Assembly (NCBI RefSeq): GCF_000801105.2
Contig: NC_079517.1
Span: 3,720,001-3,784,000 of the forward strand
DNA: 64,000 nt
Reading direction: 5' to 3'
From: Raphanus sativus
Lineage: Eukaryota > Streptophyta > Magnoliopsida > Brassicales > Brassicaceae
The notes beneath the pieces are model-generated. The model was not told the DNA's origin and did no database searches. It was given only the letters and a program-made list of their open reading frames with translations. The position numbers were made by a program, and so were the translations under genes. Below are positions 11,101-23,159 of this stretch, one piece after another (the first letter of the stretch is position 1; every line of letters begins with the position of its first letter).

Positions 11101-13070
11101 AGATGATGAAATTGATGTAATGCTGAGCAGAAAACCTAGTGAAAGCAGTGGTTATGCTGGCAGTGATCTGTATGACTACAAGGAATATGGGGTTGAAGAT
11201 TCAGATGCTGAGTCACCCAAAGACATCCATTGTTCAATCGAGAGTACAGACTTTCCCACTAGAGTGAAAAGACAAGTTGAAGAGCCTTTCAAAGATATAG
11301 AAATCGCCAGCGTATCACCTACTGAGAACTGTTATCAATCAGGGAGAGAGGCTATGCCATCGGCCAGTCCCAGCACCCCTCTCACTGCCCCTAGATACAC
11401 AGCTTCAGCTGAGAAACCTGCAAACAAAAGTTCTGGTTTATCAACAGGCAGCGCTAAGCGTTCTTCACCCTGGGGAAGAAGCACCGTAAGTTTTCTTCCC
11501 ATTGCTGGCATGAAAAGTGATAAGTCTGTTGTCACCAGCTTCCAATTCTTTTCTTTGTTTTGCTGTGTGCAGGGCCAAAAAACTCCTGCTAAAGGATCAT
11601 TTGATGGTTCAGGAAATGACGAGTAAGATATTCAATCATGAATGCGTATAATAACACTCTAATTCTTATGAGGTTTGCTTATGTGAATGCTGCTGCTTCA
11701 CTGCTTGTAGGCTTCTTATACAGAGGCTCGAGCTCATGAAAGATGAGCTGCGGCAACGAATCGCTAAGGAGGTAAATTTTGTTCTGGCAGTAGAAGTACT
11801 ATATATGCTGATTACATAATGTGTTGTTGTATTGATTGAGTGGACCCACCCCACTGCAGGCTAAGGGAAATGCAGTATTACAAGCTAGCTTGGAGAGAAG
11901 GAAGCAAGCTTTGCACGAGCGTCGGTTGGCACTCGAACAAGATGTATGAACCTTCTCTTTGAGATTTTTTGTTGTTTCTATTCTCCAAACGTCCATTTTG
12001 CTGACCAAGCTGGCCATGAAATAATCAGGTTGGGAGATTACAAGAGCAGCTGCAAGCTGAGAGAGACCTCAGATCCGCTCTTGAAGTTGGTCTTAGCATT
12101 TCTTGTGGACACTTTAGCTCACAAGCTGCGGACTCTAAAGTTAGTATACAATTTCGTTCCTTGTGTTTACCGGTTATATATCTTGCTCTCCTTGGTTCTA
12201 ACATCATCAATAAATGCGAAGACAAGGGCTGAGCTTGAGGAGATTGCTCTCGCAGAAGCTGATGTGGCAAGACTGAAGCAGAAAGTTGCAGAGTTACATC
12301 ATCAGCTTAGTCAGCAGCGTCATCATCACTTAAGCTCACTCCCAGATGCTCAAAGCCATCATCAGTTTCTCCAGAATCACAATACTCAACTGTGAGTTTT
12401 ATCAGCTCTAAATTCAAGTACAATCCATCTTATTACTCAAAAGTAAACTCCGCTAGAAAGATATATATAAATACTCTCTACTTTAACAATGTTGCAGGAA
12501 GTCTTTTCAGCAGGACTTCGATTCCATTCTTGCTTTCGTCAATCAAGAAAGAAACCAGAGAACGGTACTAATCAGAGAGATCTCACTAAACCATTGACAC
12601 CACTTCATTTATTTTCTTAGTAACATTCAAACATGTATTGGAATCATATATAGGATGAGAGCAGCTTAAGAGCAGAATGGAGAAACGGTAGAGGAAACAA
12701 CAACAGACAAGTACCAGGCTCGCCGAGGCTAAACGAAGCATCCTTAGGCATTCCAATGGAAGAGTTTTCACCTGTTAGTAGTAGTGTTTTCTCTTTTTTT
12801 TTGTCTTTTGTTAAAACTCAAATCTTGAAGAGAATCCTATTCTAATTGTGTTACGGTCCTTTGTAGGTGATGGAGTACGCAAGACATGAGCATAATAACC
12901 ATCCTCCTGCTCCTCCTCCTGGAGCATCTGCAGCTCTGATGGAGCTAACAACACGTCTGGATTTCTTCAAGGAAAGACGTTCACAGCTTATGCAACAGAT
13001 TTCAAACCTCGACCTCAACTATGGTTCTTCCTCTTCTGTGCATAGATCGTCTTCTCCACCGTGGAACTAA
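8151..13070 (+). CDS. PHGAP1: ROP GTPase-activating protein with PH domain, 21 exons
   Basis: Exons: 8151-8207, 8744-8780, 8914-8990, 9186-9256, 9334-9412, 9508-9652, 9735-9854, 9969-10046, 10161-10216, 10295-10364, 10454-10541, 10628-10871, 10964-11485, 11573-11622, 11711-11771, 11860-11943, 12029-12139, 12222-12391, 12498-12564, 12654-12773 and 12867-13070. All join in frame to about 836 aa (the Arabidopsis protein is close to 830). The PH domain comes first (SGPLFISSKGLGWTSWKKRW, about residue 22 on). A RhoGAP domain follows from about residue 165, with the arginine finger in GILRQSADVEEVE. A disordered Ser/Asp-rich segment and a C-terminal coiled coil (LLIQRLELMKDELRQRIAKE and later heptads) complete the protein. 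It switches off ROP/RAC small GTPases at the plasma membrane to shape polar growth. PHGAP2 and REN1 are relatives; synteny supports PHGAP1 (At5g12150). Confidence 0.94.
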
Positions 13071-13647
13071 GCTCTTTAAGCGGTTTCTCCCCTTCCCCCC
13101 CTCCCTTTTATCCATGTAATCAGAAAAAAAAAGAATGTATAAAGTCTCCAGCCTTTGCAGACTCATCATGCAGGGCATGCTTGTAAAACACTGGTTTAAA
13201 GCCAAACCGACTTATATCTATGGACCAGAATGCGATGAGAAGCTGGTTTTCTCGTACGTACGTCTTTGTTAGTGTGATTTATGTAAGATTTTGAAGAATT
13301 ATTATAAAGGGTTTTGTAAAATGTTCCTCTTTTGTATCTCGATTTTGTTTAGAAAATTTGACAAAAAAATTAAAGAGAAATTTTAGAGAATTTTTTTTTA
13401 AAAAAAATGAACAATGTAAAGTAAAAAATAATTTTCAATTTTATTAACTGAAAAAAGTATAAATAGATTCTACAGAGATAATGGTCTAGTGCTACAATGA
13501 GTCACAATATTTAATTATTCGGTGGAAAAGAAAATATTCTTAAAGATTAAAGAGAAAACGCGCTTTACTAAATCTCCTCTCCTCTATATATATGAAGGAG
13601 AGGTGATGAGACTTATCTACGAAGCAAATACAATCAAAGAGGCGATA
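13071..13647 (+). promoter_or_regulatory. PHGAP1 3' UTR and cystatin promoter
   Basis: The first 150-200 bp carry the PHGAP1 3' end. A TATATATA box at 13585-13592 lies 56 bp before the cystatin start and is the likely core promoter. The sequence between is AT-rich, with no gene seen. Confidence 0.5.
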
Positions 13648-14087
13648 ATGACGGATCAACAAGGAGGAACAGTTTTGGGAGGAGTTCGCGATGTCGATCC
13701 AAATGCAAACGATCTTCAAGTCGAGAGTCTCGCTCGTTTCGCTGTCGATGAGCACAACAAGAAGGAGGTACACCTTTCTATTTACTCTTCTTCTTTGAAT
13801 CTGTTTGATCCGATCATTTGAGTTGAGCCCCATTTTATGGTAAATTGAAATCGCTCCAGAGAAAAACATATGATTTTTCATCTCTTTTATTATGTATGCA
13901 GAACGTGAGTCTGGAGTACAGGAGGCTCATCGGTGCGAAAACGCAGGTTGTGGCAGGAACGATGCACCATCTGACTGTGGAGGTGGCTGATGGTGAGAAG
14001 AAGAAGGTGTACGAGGCCAAGGTTTTGGAGAAGGCCTGGGAGAATCTCAAGAAGTTGGAGTCCTTCAACCACCTTCACGATGTTTAG
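13648..14087 (+). CDS. CYS1: Phytocystatin (cysteine protease inhibitor), 2 exons
   Basis: Exons 13648-13767 and 13902-14087 encode 101 aa, the length of Arabidopsis CYS1. The protein blocks papain-like proteases (C1A) with a tripartite wedge. The elements visible are Gly-Gly near the N-terminus (residues 11-12), the reactive loop QVVAG at 55-59, and a tryptophan at 86 in the second hairpin. The plant signature [10 protein letters not shown] is present in exon 1. There is no signal peptide, so it is cytosolic or weakly secreted, as for the short cystatins. An upstream in-frame ATG at 13606 would extend the protein, but the 13648 start matches the family and follows a TATA box at proper spacing. 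Roles in wounding, defence and cell-death control are known for CYS1. It converges on the TerC gene. Confidence 0.95.
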
Positions 14088-14822
14088 CTTCAAAACACAT
14101 CGCATTCTACGTGATAATTAAGAGTCCCGGTTTAACCATTGGGTTAACTCGTTAAATAATAAGTGAATGTGAAATTCTACTCCATGTGTTTGATTTGATG
14201 TTGGTATGTGTAATGGAACTAGTATGGTGTTTATCTATTAGTACTTTCGTTTTGTGTATTTATTGCAAGTTGCAAACTTCTACTAGACCTGATAATAGCT
14301 TAGAGGTGATGAGTATCTCCTTGACGTTACAAAATCATCTTTATCAACAACAGATGTTTTACTTGAATTCGATTCAAAATGCACATTCAGACCATTTTAT
14401 AAGATTATGATCAAGCTGAGACCAGAGTCTAAACCTGCTTCCTCTGTCTTTAGTCTGAAACAGAACAAACGTAGAGATTACTTTGTCCTCACATTACCAG
14501 AAGCAGACAGTTATACATATCACCTATATTTTCTTCACTATGATCATAAGTATGGAGCATAACACGACTCTGAACAGAAATTGCGATAAGTGAAACCCAA
14601 GTCTTCCAGCCAAATAGATCGAGGTTGGGTTTAACCATCTTGTTCATTGCAGCTCTGAACGACCAATCAAAAAAAAAAAATCGTTGAACAAAGCATACCC
14701 CTTCTCTGTCATATATAGATATCTACAGTAACACATCTGTGAAATGATTTAATGAACATTGCCATTTTTTTCTAACGAACTTTTTTGATTGACTACATCT
14801 GTAATCTGTTCCACGTTCTTAG
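14088..14822. other. Intergenic between convergent cystatin and TerC genes
   Basis: The stretch holds the two 3' UTRs and AT-rich spacer. No recognisable gene, RNA or repeat was seen. Confidence 0.5.
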
Positions 14823-17290
14823 TTAGCTGTCGCCGGATTTATTTGTTAGGCTCAATAGAACTCCGGTGCTGAGAGACAGTGCCACGATACCAAGTGATGC
14901 CTCGGTTGATACATGGAAGCCTGCAAGGAGAAAAGATATGTTGGTGGCTTTGTTCAAGAAGGAATTGTGGATGAATGGAAATATATTATACCAAAGAAAT
15001 CGAGGATCATCTTGCATCCGATGAACCCAAGAACCACTGCTATTGATGGCTGGTTAAAAGCAAAGAGACAAAAGTTAGCTACAAAATCATACTTTGTCCT
15101 ATAGGTCCCTAGTGAGCATTACTGCCAATGACCCCAGTTAAAGGAACTGTCATATGATACCTGCAAGTATTCCAGGTCGTCCATTCCTTCAGAAATCAGG
15201 GTATAGAGAGACCTTAGTCCTGCACGCAAAAAATAATTGAACTTACCATGAATCTTTCCCCTATAATTCAATTCTAATATCCAAGAAGGTTAGGAAGCAG
15301 CATCAATACTAATTAAGTATGGACAAGAAATTATTACCTAGGATTGCAAAGAGATTAGAGGTCAAGACAATAAAAGGATCCCTTGTAACTCCAAAAACAG
15401 CTGGTATTGAGTCAACCTAAGATAATGGACAACCAGTGTCAGCCTTTTGCTTCAATTTTTTCAAGAGCCAACAAAAGATTCAAAAAAGTGGTGATGGAGG
15501 ATACAGCAAATGCTATGTCACTGAGCTCGATCACTGCTACTGTGAGAAGCAATGGTGTCGCCTGCCAAAATGTTTTTGAGATCATTTAGAATCCATTAAA
15601 AAAAGATGAATATTTTTGACCATGGAATTTTCGAACAAGAAGACTTAAAATAATGAAAATTTAGTCATATACTCACTTTCCAAATGCCATCATGCTTTGT
15701 GAAAAACCGGTTCCCATCGTAAGTTGCTGCTCACAGTTGAAAACATAAGAAAGAATTAAAATATATCAGCTACAGAAACATTTTAAACAGCATTAGCACT
15801 GAGACGCATAACTACTCATAATCCAATGAAATGAACTTTTGTAGGTAATAAACATAAGCAGCTAGCAGGAACAGGAAGAAAAAGACTGGTTAGTAAAATA
15901 TTACACGTGACAGGAATAAATCTCTGGCATGTCTTCACAACGAAGTTGTCCGATAGATCTGTATCATCTTCTTCACTTGAAAACAACTGTATAACACACA
16001 AAAAATTAAATGTCAAGCACCCTTTACATTCCATACCAATAGTTGCGGTGTAATTATAGAGAGGTAATATGCACCTTGAAAGACGAATATAAGAGAACTG
16101 CTGCAAGCAGTAGGTTGACTGCTTCAAATTTCTGAAAGAGAAAGTAGGGAGGATTTAGAATCAAACGAGACAAATTAATAAACAAATTTCGAATTAAGCA
16201 CATGACTCACCTGAAGAGTAGCTGTTCCTATTAATATGAGGGTGAAGCGAAAGATAACTGCACCAGCTACACCATAGGAAAGCACCCGATTCTATAGAAA
16301 GGAAACAGAAATCAGATTACTATGTGATGGCCAAAGACTAAACTTGTGCGGAGGAGATAATTTGCGTACCTGATACATGAGAGGCACTTTGAAGTACTTG
16401 AAGACGAGAACAAAAACAAACAAGTTGTCGACTGACAAGCTTTGTTCCAATAAATATCTGCAAAGAGTTAAAAATCATTATAGGAAATCGCTTTCAGAGC
16501 TAAGCGAGCTTGTACATATCATATCTAAAAGCACCTACGCACCCAGCAAAAAACTCAGATGCCTTGCCAACACCATCTTTCAAACCTATTCCGATTCCAA
16601 ATGCCACCGCAGCGCTTACCTGTTCAGAGATAAATAATGACATTAACGTTTCTTTTACAGAAGGAAAAAAAAAAAAGAAAAGGAGATGGGAAAAGAAGAA
16701 ACTAACACACAAGGCAACAGTTTTGAAGGAAGTTTTGTAAGTCTCATCTTGTAGAGTAGTATCTCTCAGGTCTTTATCATGTGGTAGAAGATCTCTGCTC
16801 TCCTTCTCTGTACTAACACATGTCCCCACAACACACAAATTAAATTATTGTCACTCACAACACAAAGCCTCTCTATCTATTTTTCTCTTTAAGAGGTGCC
16901 TTTCTAGGAAAATTAAGATCACAGCCCATGGAAGAAAATGTAAATCTTTGGAGAAGAAGCATATTCACCTGAAGAAGAAGAAGAAGAAAGATCATCTTCC
17001 TGATCAGTTCCTGGGGAGCAAGCAATAGGAGAAAGACGACGATTTGCAGCTGAAACAATGGTGGCCCAGAAGCAGCACATTAGATAGAGATATGAATCCG
17101 TGCAATTCAAAACACATTGAAATGCTAAAAAGAGAGAGAAAAGAGAGAAACCTGAAACGAGAGAGAAAGGAGACTCAGTCCATCCACGAACTCGGATGTT
17201 CGGCGGAATCACCGGAATGCTTACAAAGATTCGATCCGGTTTTGCCGGAGCGAGAACTCCGTGGTGGTGGATAACTGAAGCTAAGCTCAT
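14823..17290 (-). CDS. PDE149: Plastid TerC-family integral membrane protein, 14 exons
   Basis: Exons, minus strand: 17290-17152, 17049-16969, 16807-16707, 16619-16543, 16457-16370, 16291-16211, 16131-16075, 15986-15905, 15726-15677, 15561-15505, 15416-15338, 15219-15161, 15049-14992 and 14920-14823. They give about 368 aa. The first 100 residues are Ser-rich and basic, as in a chloroplast transit peptide. The TerC domain follows, with about seven membrane segments and the conserved acidic motifs [13 protein letters not shown] and [17 protein letters not shown] that probably bind cations. The bacterial family handles tellurite or manganese; plant TerC is needed for thylakoid formation and pigment (pigment-defective mutant). 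The acceptor of exon 9 was chosen to keep the spacing [10 protein letters not shown]. One conserved residue is cysteine in [15 protein letters not shown]. Synteny fits At5g12130. Confidence 0.92.
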
Positions 17291-18337
17291 TGCGTTTTTG
17301 CGTCAAAATCCAAAAAACATATTCTGCGACTGACCACCATCAATCAATGAATACCATTAAAACGCTGCCGTTTGAAATCTGACCTTTCTGACACAACCCG
17401 GTCAGAACTATTACCACCCTTCGCTTGGGTGATCGCTTCGGTCTGCTTATGGTTTTGAGTTTTTTTTTTTGGTTCTTTCCGGTTTTCTAATTTTTGAGTA
17501 ATCAAAGTAAAATCTAATTTGGTTTCGTTCTAATCGTATAAATCGTATAAATATTAAAGAAAATATGCACGTTAAAGTTTTTTATTTTAACAAAATTTAA
17601 TAGGATACAAAATATATTTTATCACACTAAAGTTTATGTATTTAATAGGATACGAAAATTAGTTCGCATATTAAATGCAAATTTAAAATAATTCGTATAT
17701 TTTATAACTAAATAAAAGTTAGTTCGTGTAATTTTTTAAAAATATGTTTACAGTTTAATTACATGTTTAGTTAAATAATAATGTTATCGTCATTTCTATT
17801 AATCTGAATTAATTATGTGTAAAACCTACAAATTTAAAATTTTGTATTAGTAGATAAAAAAATTCATATATTTTATTAGCAAATAAAAAATTAATTTATG
17901 CACTTTTAAGTAATTTTCCTGTTAATTAATAAAAACTGTGTGATTTATTAGCTTTATTTTTTCAGTAAAGTATTTTTTTATATTTAAGAAGATCAAAATA
18001 TTAACTAATGAAAAGTGCTACTTTTTCAACAAAAAAAACTAATGAAAGGGCTCGAAAACCTAAACTAGGATACAATCTGTACCGAGTCCCTAGGTATCCA
18101 TTAAATCTATTTTTTATTATTATCAAACACAACTGGAAGTGAGACTGGAATATAATTTATAAAAATAACTGAAAATATAAAAAGAAAATAAATCAAATGG
18201 CTCAGAATTATTAAAAAGATAAATTTATTACAACAAAGACTTTGGTTTGGTTTTCGCCACTCTTCGTTTTTTGGTTTTGTCTGTAAGAAAAGAAAAGAAA
18301 AAAAGGTTCGTTTTTTTTCTCTGTCCTCCTACTAAAC
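17291..18337. other. AT-rich divergent intergenic region
   Basis: Very AT-rich, with loosely repeated motifs such as AATTCGTATATTT and AAAATTAGTTCG between about 17540 and 17900, as in decayed transposon DNA. No terminal repeats or coding sequence could be defined. It separates the divergent TerC and UBA-protein genes. Confidence 0.4.
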
Positions 18338-18941
18338 CAAACCCTAATTAAGATTAGCATTTGACATTTGGGGGAATCGAAACGGCGAGACGTTTGGTTA
18401 TATTCATAACAAACAACGCACTCCTCACGTTCCTCATCCTCATCGTCTTCGCCTAAAAAGCTCCCACACCTTCAAAACAAAAAAAAACTTTCTCCGGATC
18501 TGCATCTCCGTCAACGACTCCGATCAATTTCAATCAGGTTCTCCTTCCCCTCTCTTTCTCATCACTATGATTTAGATTATTCCCTCAAATCGCATTTCCT
18601 TTAGGTTTTCTAGATTCAATCCAATTTCTCTCCCTCCGTTGCTCAAAACATGACCTTCCTTATTGTTTATGGTTCGGATTCGCCTCCTTAGCTCATCCTC
18701 CGCCTTGGATTTACCGTTTTGACCTTATTCGATCGAAATGAGTCTCTGGAGATATATTGTTCCTTCGTTTATGCGATGGATCTATGCGTTTCTGATATCA
18801 TCAACGATCCTCCCTCTCAATTTTACATTGAAAAGTCTCTACCTTTGATTGAAATTACCATTTAATCTTTATTTTGTTTTTTGCTATGTAATTTGACTGT
18901 TCTCGTTAACTGCAGGGTAACTTTGTTAAATCGAGGGAAAG
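18338..18941 (+). promoter_or_regulatory. Core promoter, telo-box and 5' UTR intron of the UBA-protein gene
   Basis: A telo-box AAACCCTAA lies at 18339-18347, typical of plant housekeeping promoters. A 5' UTR intron is well supported at 18538-18915: donor after CAATCAG, acceptor CTGCAG. It leaves a short second leader exon before the start at 18942. Leader introns of this kind often raise expression. Confidence 0.65.
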
Positions 18942-20747
18942 ATGTCTACCGCAGCCAAGACCAAATCTAGAGACAAGAAGGTTGTGAACGAATCACAGAA
19001 GACACCGAGTAAAGCCACCATAGGTGCAATAACTACTGGTGGTGCTTACAATCCTCTTTTGGGCACTTTCCAACCCCCCACCGTTGACTCAACTGGCTCC
19101 TCCTCGTCGCTTCACAGTAACGGCCGTTTCAGAAACATAGACGAGTCGGATTCCAACTGTGACTCCGCCTCTAATAACGGTAGCTGGTCTGGTGACTCGG
19201 AAGACCACAAAGAGAAAGCAGCGCCTACTACCGCGAAACAGGAGACCATTCCCGGAGCTGATAACAATGACAAGCGGGAGAAGATGCGGCTCAAGAACGA
19301 GAGAAAGCACCAGCGTCAGAAGGAGAAGCGAGCTCAGGAGTTGCACGAGCGGTGCTGTCAGTTCCTCATGTCGAGGAAGCTCGAGGTCCTTGCTCAGAAG
19401 CTCATAGGTATGGGGATTCCTCATGAGAGGGCGACTTACGCTCTTATGTTGAATGAAGGGAAGCTTGAGGAGTCCATTAACTGGCACTTTGATGATGGTG
19501 GGGCGAATGTAGCGGATAAGAAGCTGGATCCTACCTCCGGGAACTTGAAACTTGACATATCACAAGAGTTGAGTAGAATCTTGGAGTTGGAAACTAAATA
19601 TAAGTGCTCCAAGCAGGATGTAGAGAAAGCTGTGGTTACAGCAGAAGGGGACATTGAGAAAGCAGAAGAATCATTAAGAAGACAGAAGCAAGAGCAGTCT
19701 GCTGCTTCTATAAAAGTAGAGGATGTTAGTAATAGTGCTTCTGCTAGCAAAGTCTCTTCTGTGCATACAAGTCAGAGCTCTGTAGCCGCCCAGTTGCAAC
19801 CTAACTCAGGTATGTATCATCATGCAGGGGGCGAAGTAGAGAGAAAGAATATAGGTTACCCGAGAGGATCCAGCTATATTAGTGGAGAATCTGGAAACCA
19901 AAGTGTAAATCCGATGGATAAAATTAACATGAGAATGGAGTTGATGAAAATGCAACAGAACGCTGCCATTGAAGAGAAGAAACGCATGTCGTATCAACCA
20001 CAACCACTGCAACGGCCAACAGAAGGACCACATTATGTGGCGGCTCTAGGTGATCATCATTTCAAGAGAGTACAGCAGCAAGAAATGAGGGAACCAGTTA
20101 CGGTGATGCAACAACAACGATCTCAATCCGCTAAAACAAATGTGTTACCTGTCTCTACCATGAATACATCCTTTACCGTAGCAGCTACAGCAGCAGCAGC
20201 AGCAGGAGGCAGCGGTTGGTACCCTGCAAATAGATCTGAGGTGGCTCAATCCAACGGGTACTTGCCCACAAGAACTCTGCCTCCTACTGATCTTAACCCA
20301 AACCTAATGTACCAGCAGCAACTTCAGTATCAACAATATCAAGGCCAAATGAACAATGGACACAGAATGGCAGGGGCTTCTTCACCGCATACTGTGGCTC
20401 CAGCTGCTTCTCTTGGGCTCTTCTCGGGCTATGGATCAACACCTTCATCTGGGCTGGAGTGGAGTACAGATGGGTCAGCAGCCAAATCGGATTACAACAA
20501 CATCGATTGGAGTTTAGACAGAGGCCTAGCTTGTCCGAGACCAAACCAACAGCAGTACATGGAAGCATCCCCATACGAAACAAACATGAATGGAAGGACA
20601 AGGATGATGGGGAACGGGAACGGGATGAGCATGGCAATGGGAGCTCAGGAAGCTGCTTTAGTAGGGAATGGGAGAGAGTGGACATCACCGTTTGAGGGTA
20701 AAGATCTGTTTAGTTTGTCTAGACAGTATGTACCTCCTTCTCTTTGA
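18942..20747 (+). CDS. UBA/TS-N domain protein, Gln/Met-rich C-terminus
   Basis: A 601-aa protein with its whole coding region in one exon. The N-terminal third has a Lys/Arg-rich charged stretch (KREKMRLKNERKHQRQKEKR, about residues 109-128). It is followed by a UBA-like three-helix region (LAQKLIGMGIPHERATYALM, about 150-169, then LNEGKLEESINWHF). A second UBA-like repeat is LELETKYKCSKQDVEKAVV near residues 210-228. The remainder is low-complexity, with glutamine and methionine clusters and an alanine tract (TAAAAAGG). UBA domains bind ubiquitin; the exact role of this plant family (At5g12120 type) is not established. A leader intron precedes it, and it converges on the eEF1B gene. Confidence 0.88.
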   Translation: MSTAAKTKSRDKKVVNESQKTPSKATIGAITTGGAYNPLLGTFQPPTVDSTGSSSSLHSNGRFRNIDESDSNCDSASNNGSWSGDSEDHKEKAAPTTAKQETIPGADNNDKREKMRLKNERKHQRQKEKRAQELHERCCQFLMSRKLEVLAQKLIGMGIPHERATYALMLNEGKLEESINWHFDDGGANVADKKLDPTSGNLKLDISQELSRILELETKYKCSKQDVEKAVVTAEGDIEKAEESLRRQKQEQSAASIKVEDVSNSASASKVSSVHTSQSSVAAQLQPNSGMYHHAGGEVERKNIGYPRGSSYISGESGNQSVNPMDKINMRMELMKMQQNAAIEEKKRMSYQPQPLQRPTEGPHYVAALGDHHFKRVQQQEMREPVTVMQQQRSQSAKTNVLPVSTMNTSFTVAATAAAAAGGSGWYPANRSEVAQSNGYLPTRTLPPTDLNPNLMYQQQLQYQQYQGQMNNGHRMAGASSPHTVAPAASLGLFSGYGSTPSSGLEWSTDGSAAKSDYNNIDWSLDRGLACPRPNQQQYMEASPYETNMNGRTRMMGNGNGMSMAMGAQEAALVGNGREWTSPFEGKDLFSLSRQYVPPSL

Positions 20748-21170
20748 ATATGAAAGTTGCTTCTAGAATAATGAAAAATGCAATGGGTGAGAGAGAGAGA
20801 GAGAGAGAGTAAGATGATGGATGGATGGATGGAATGTTATGAGTTTGTGGTTACTAGTGTTTCTTGCTTGTTTGCTCAAAAATGGATCTTTCAAATTTCC
20901 TAAATATTTTAATCCCAGCATACATAACATTGGGAAGCTATCAATAGGCGACCATAAAACTCGCATATGATAATCTGAGGTTTTAACAGCAATTCGCCTT
21001 AGACAAGAAGTAAAGTAGACGCTAGTTTAAACACAAAAGTAGGTCTTACAACATGAAGGAGACGACATAAGAAACACATAAAACCATACAAGTAACAGGA
21101 CAGGAAGACCGTGAATGACACTTAAACTGTGAACTCGACATCTTTTCATGTAAAAGGGGTCTTCGAGTCT
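20748..21170. other. Convergent intergenic region with (GA)n and (GATG)n microsatellites
   Basis: A (GA)n tract at about 20788-20809 is followed by GATG repeats at about 20813-20832. Both lie in the probable 3' UTR of the UBA-protein gene. Nothing else was seen before the eEF1B stop codon. Confidence 0.7.
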
Positions 21171-22572
21171 CTAGATTTTGTTAAACGCAACAATGTCGAC
21201 ACTTTGGATGTACTCATTGTTAGGCTCTGAGGTGAGATGGTCTTCAATGAGGTTGTCGACAGAGACGAGGTCATCATCAATTGTCATCATTATAGTGAGT
21301 TTCTTTATCCCGTAACCAACCGGTACCAGTTTTGCTGCAAGTAAGTTTTCTCACATCATCAGAGGAGAAAAAGAACACTTAAAATCTTATATCTTGTGTT
21401 GGGATGGATATGCAGATTGATATTGAAATCTGTTTTTTGACTTACAAGCTCCCCAATAGAGACCAGGCATCTGAACACTACGGACAGCTTCTTCCAACTT
21501 CTTCATATCGGTTTCATCATCCCATGGCTTTACATCAAGTAGCACAGATGACTTTCCACCTAACAACAAAAACAAGTAAAAAGAGAGGATCTGAAGATTT
21601 ATTTCCAGCTCAGTGGCAAGCATTCCACATAAAAAAAAAGTGAGAAGCTACACCTCTAACTCTCAATTCAGTGCATGAAATCGGAAGATGTCTGTGGTGT
21701 TTCCCACAATTTCTATAGGAGCAGTGTCAAAAACTAGAGAAAGACTTACTCTCTTTAGGTTTCTTGGTATGTTTCTTAGCAGCTTCCCTCTCCTCTGCAG
21801 CCTTTTTCTCATCTTCTGTCTCGTCAGCAAAAAGATCAATATCATCATCATCATCAGCAACAGCATCAGCTCTAGCAGCAGCAGGTGCCTACTCAAAGAG
21901 TTAATGGAAACAAAGTTTAAAACTAAACTCATTCTAAAAAATAAAAGCAACATAAGTAGTCCGTTATATAAATAATTTTTCAAAATTTCTAGATTACTTC
22001 AAATACCAAAGTGTTTTGACAGTGTAAGAACCATGATTAAAGCCAACAAGAGCTTTCCATTTATAGCTAGCTAATACCTCTGTTTTCGGAGTTCCGGACT
22101 GAGCAACACCGCCACCAATTTTCACTCCGACAGCTTTCCCGGGAAAACTAGTTAAAGTATAAAAGAATTTAATCATTGTCGGAAGAACAAATCTTATAGG
22201 TACTAAGTAAAGGTTATAGTCTTACAGAACATCAACAAGAAAAATAAAATAAAAAAGAGAGTACTACTATACGAACCTTTTAGCAAGATGGGAAGCAACG
22301 GTATCATACCACTTGCTAACGTTTGGGAAACCATCACCTGGTTTCTCCAACACGGCAGCGTAAACCTTCACATCATCCACTGAAAGCTTATCGCTGAAAA
22401 TATAAATTTAAAGAAACATTTCAGGCTCTCTAGGTGACACTAATTATTCAGCAAAATACAAAAAAAAAAAAAAGATGCTAGTTTACCCGGAGATGTAAGT
22501 TTTCCCCGAGAGGTGTTCCTCAACGGTTTTGAGACCTTGCTCTGTGTGGAGATTTGAAAACGTAATCGCCAT
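21171..22572 (-). CDS. Elongation factor eEF1B guanine-exchange subunit (EF-1-beta type), 6 exons
   Basis: Exons, minus strand: 22572-22487, 22393-22277, 22147-22078, 21888-21750, 21559-21446 and 21334-21171. They give about 229 aa, as in the Arabidopsis eEF1B alpha-type proteins. The N-terminal 75 residues form a GST-C-like domain ([20 protein letters not shown]) that docks other eEF1B subunits. A linker with an acidic cluster ([12 protein letters not shown]) and a Lys/Glu-rich stretch follows. The C-terminal exchange domain begins near [18 protein letters not shown] and ends [10 protein letters not shown], the canonical end. It reloads eEF1A with GTP during translation in the cytosol. Position supports At5g12110. 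Confidence 0.93.
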
Positions 22573-23159
22573 CGATCCTCAAATTATTATGCTGAAGCGG
22601 AAGTGACAGAGAGAATATGCCGCTTTAAAAAGACTGTTTGTGTGTGTGTAAAACTCTAGAAACTCCTAAACCAGTCAGACCGGTCTAACGGGGAAATAAA
22701 CTGGTCTGAAAGTCTTTTTAAAAGATTGCTTCCAGTGGACCCTCCTTCCTTTCTAGAGGCATCCACGCTTCAAAACTCCACTACACGTTTCAATGCTTAC
22801 ACATTTCTTACTTCTCATCTTATTACATCCACTCATGAATACATTTAAATCGTTGTCGGAAGAGTAAATTATATTTACAATCACACTCTTTTAGTTCTAC
22901 ATTCAAAAATTCTGCCAAAATTTGTTCCAGGGGAAAGAATTACTTAAGCAATACAATGTTACTCCATAGTTGAACGTAGAGTCTCTCATCCAAAGTGATA
23001 GTACTAATCTAAAGGCGACATGGAAGTTGGAACTAATCAATATAAGTCTCATCCGAAGTTTAAGGTCCCAGAGAAAGTGTCACTCATGATGTTGGTTTGG
23101 TTTGGTTTTAGTATATTACCAAATCAAAGAAGTTGGTTTGAAGAGCACAATCTTGATTT
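22573..23159. other. eEF1B promoter and PPR gene 3' flank
   Basis: The eEF1B leader and promoter occupy the left part. The right part is the 3' flank of the PPR gene. No gene or repeat was recognised. Confidence 0.45.
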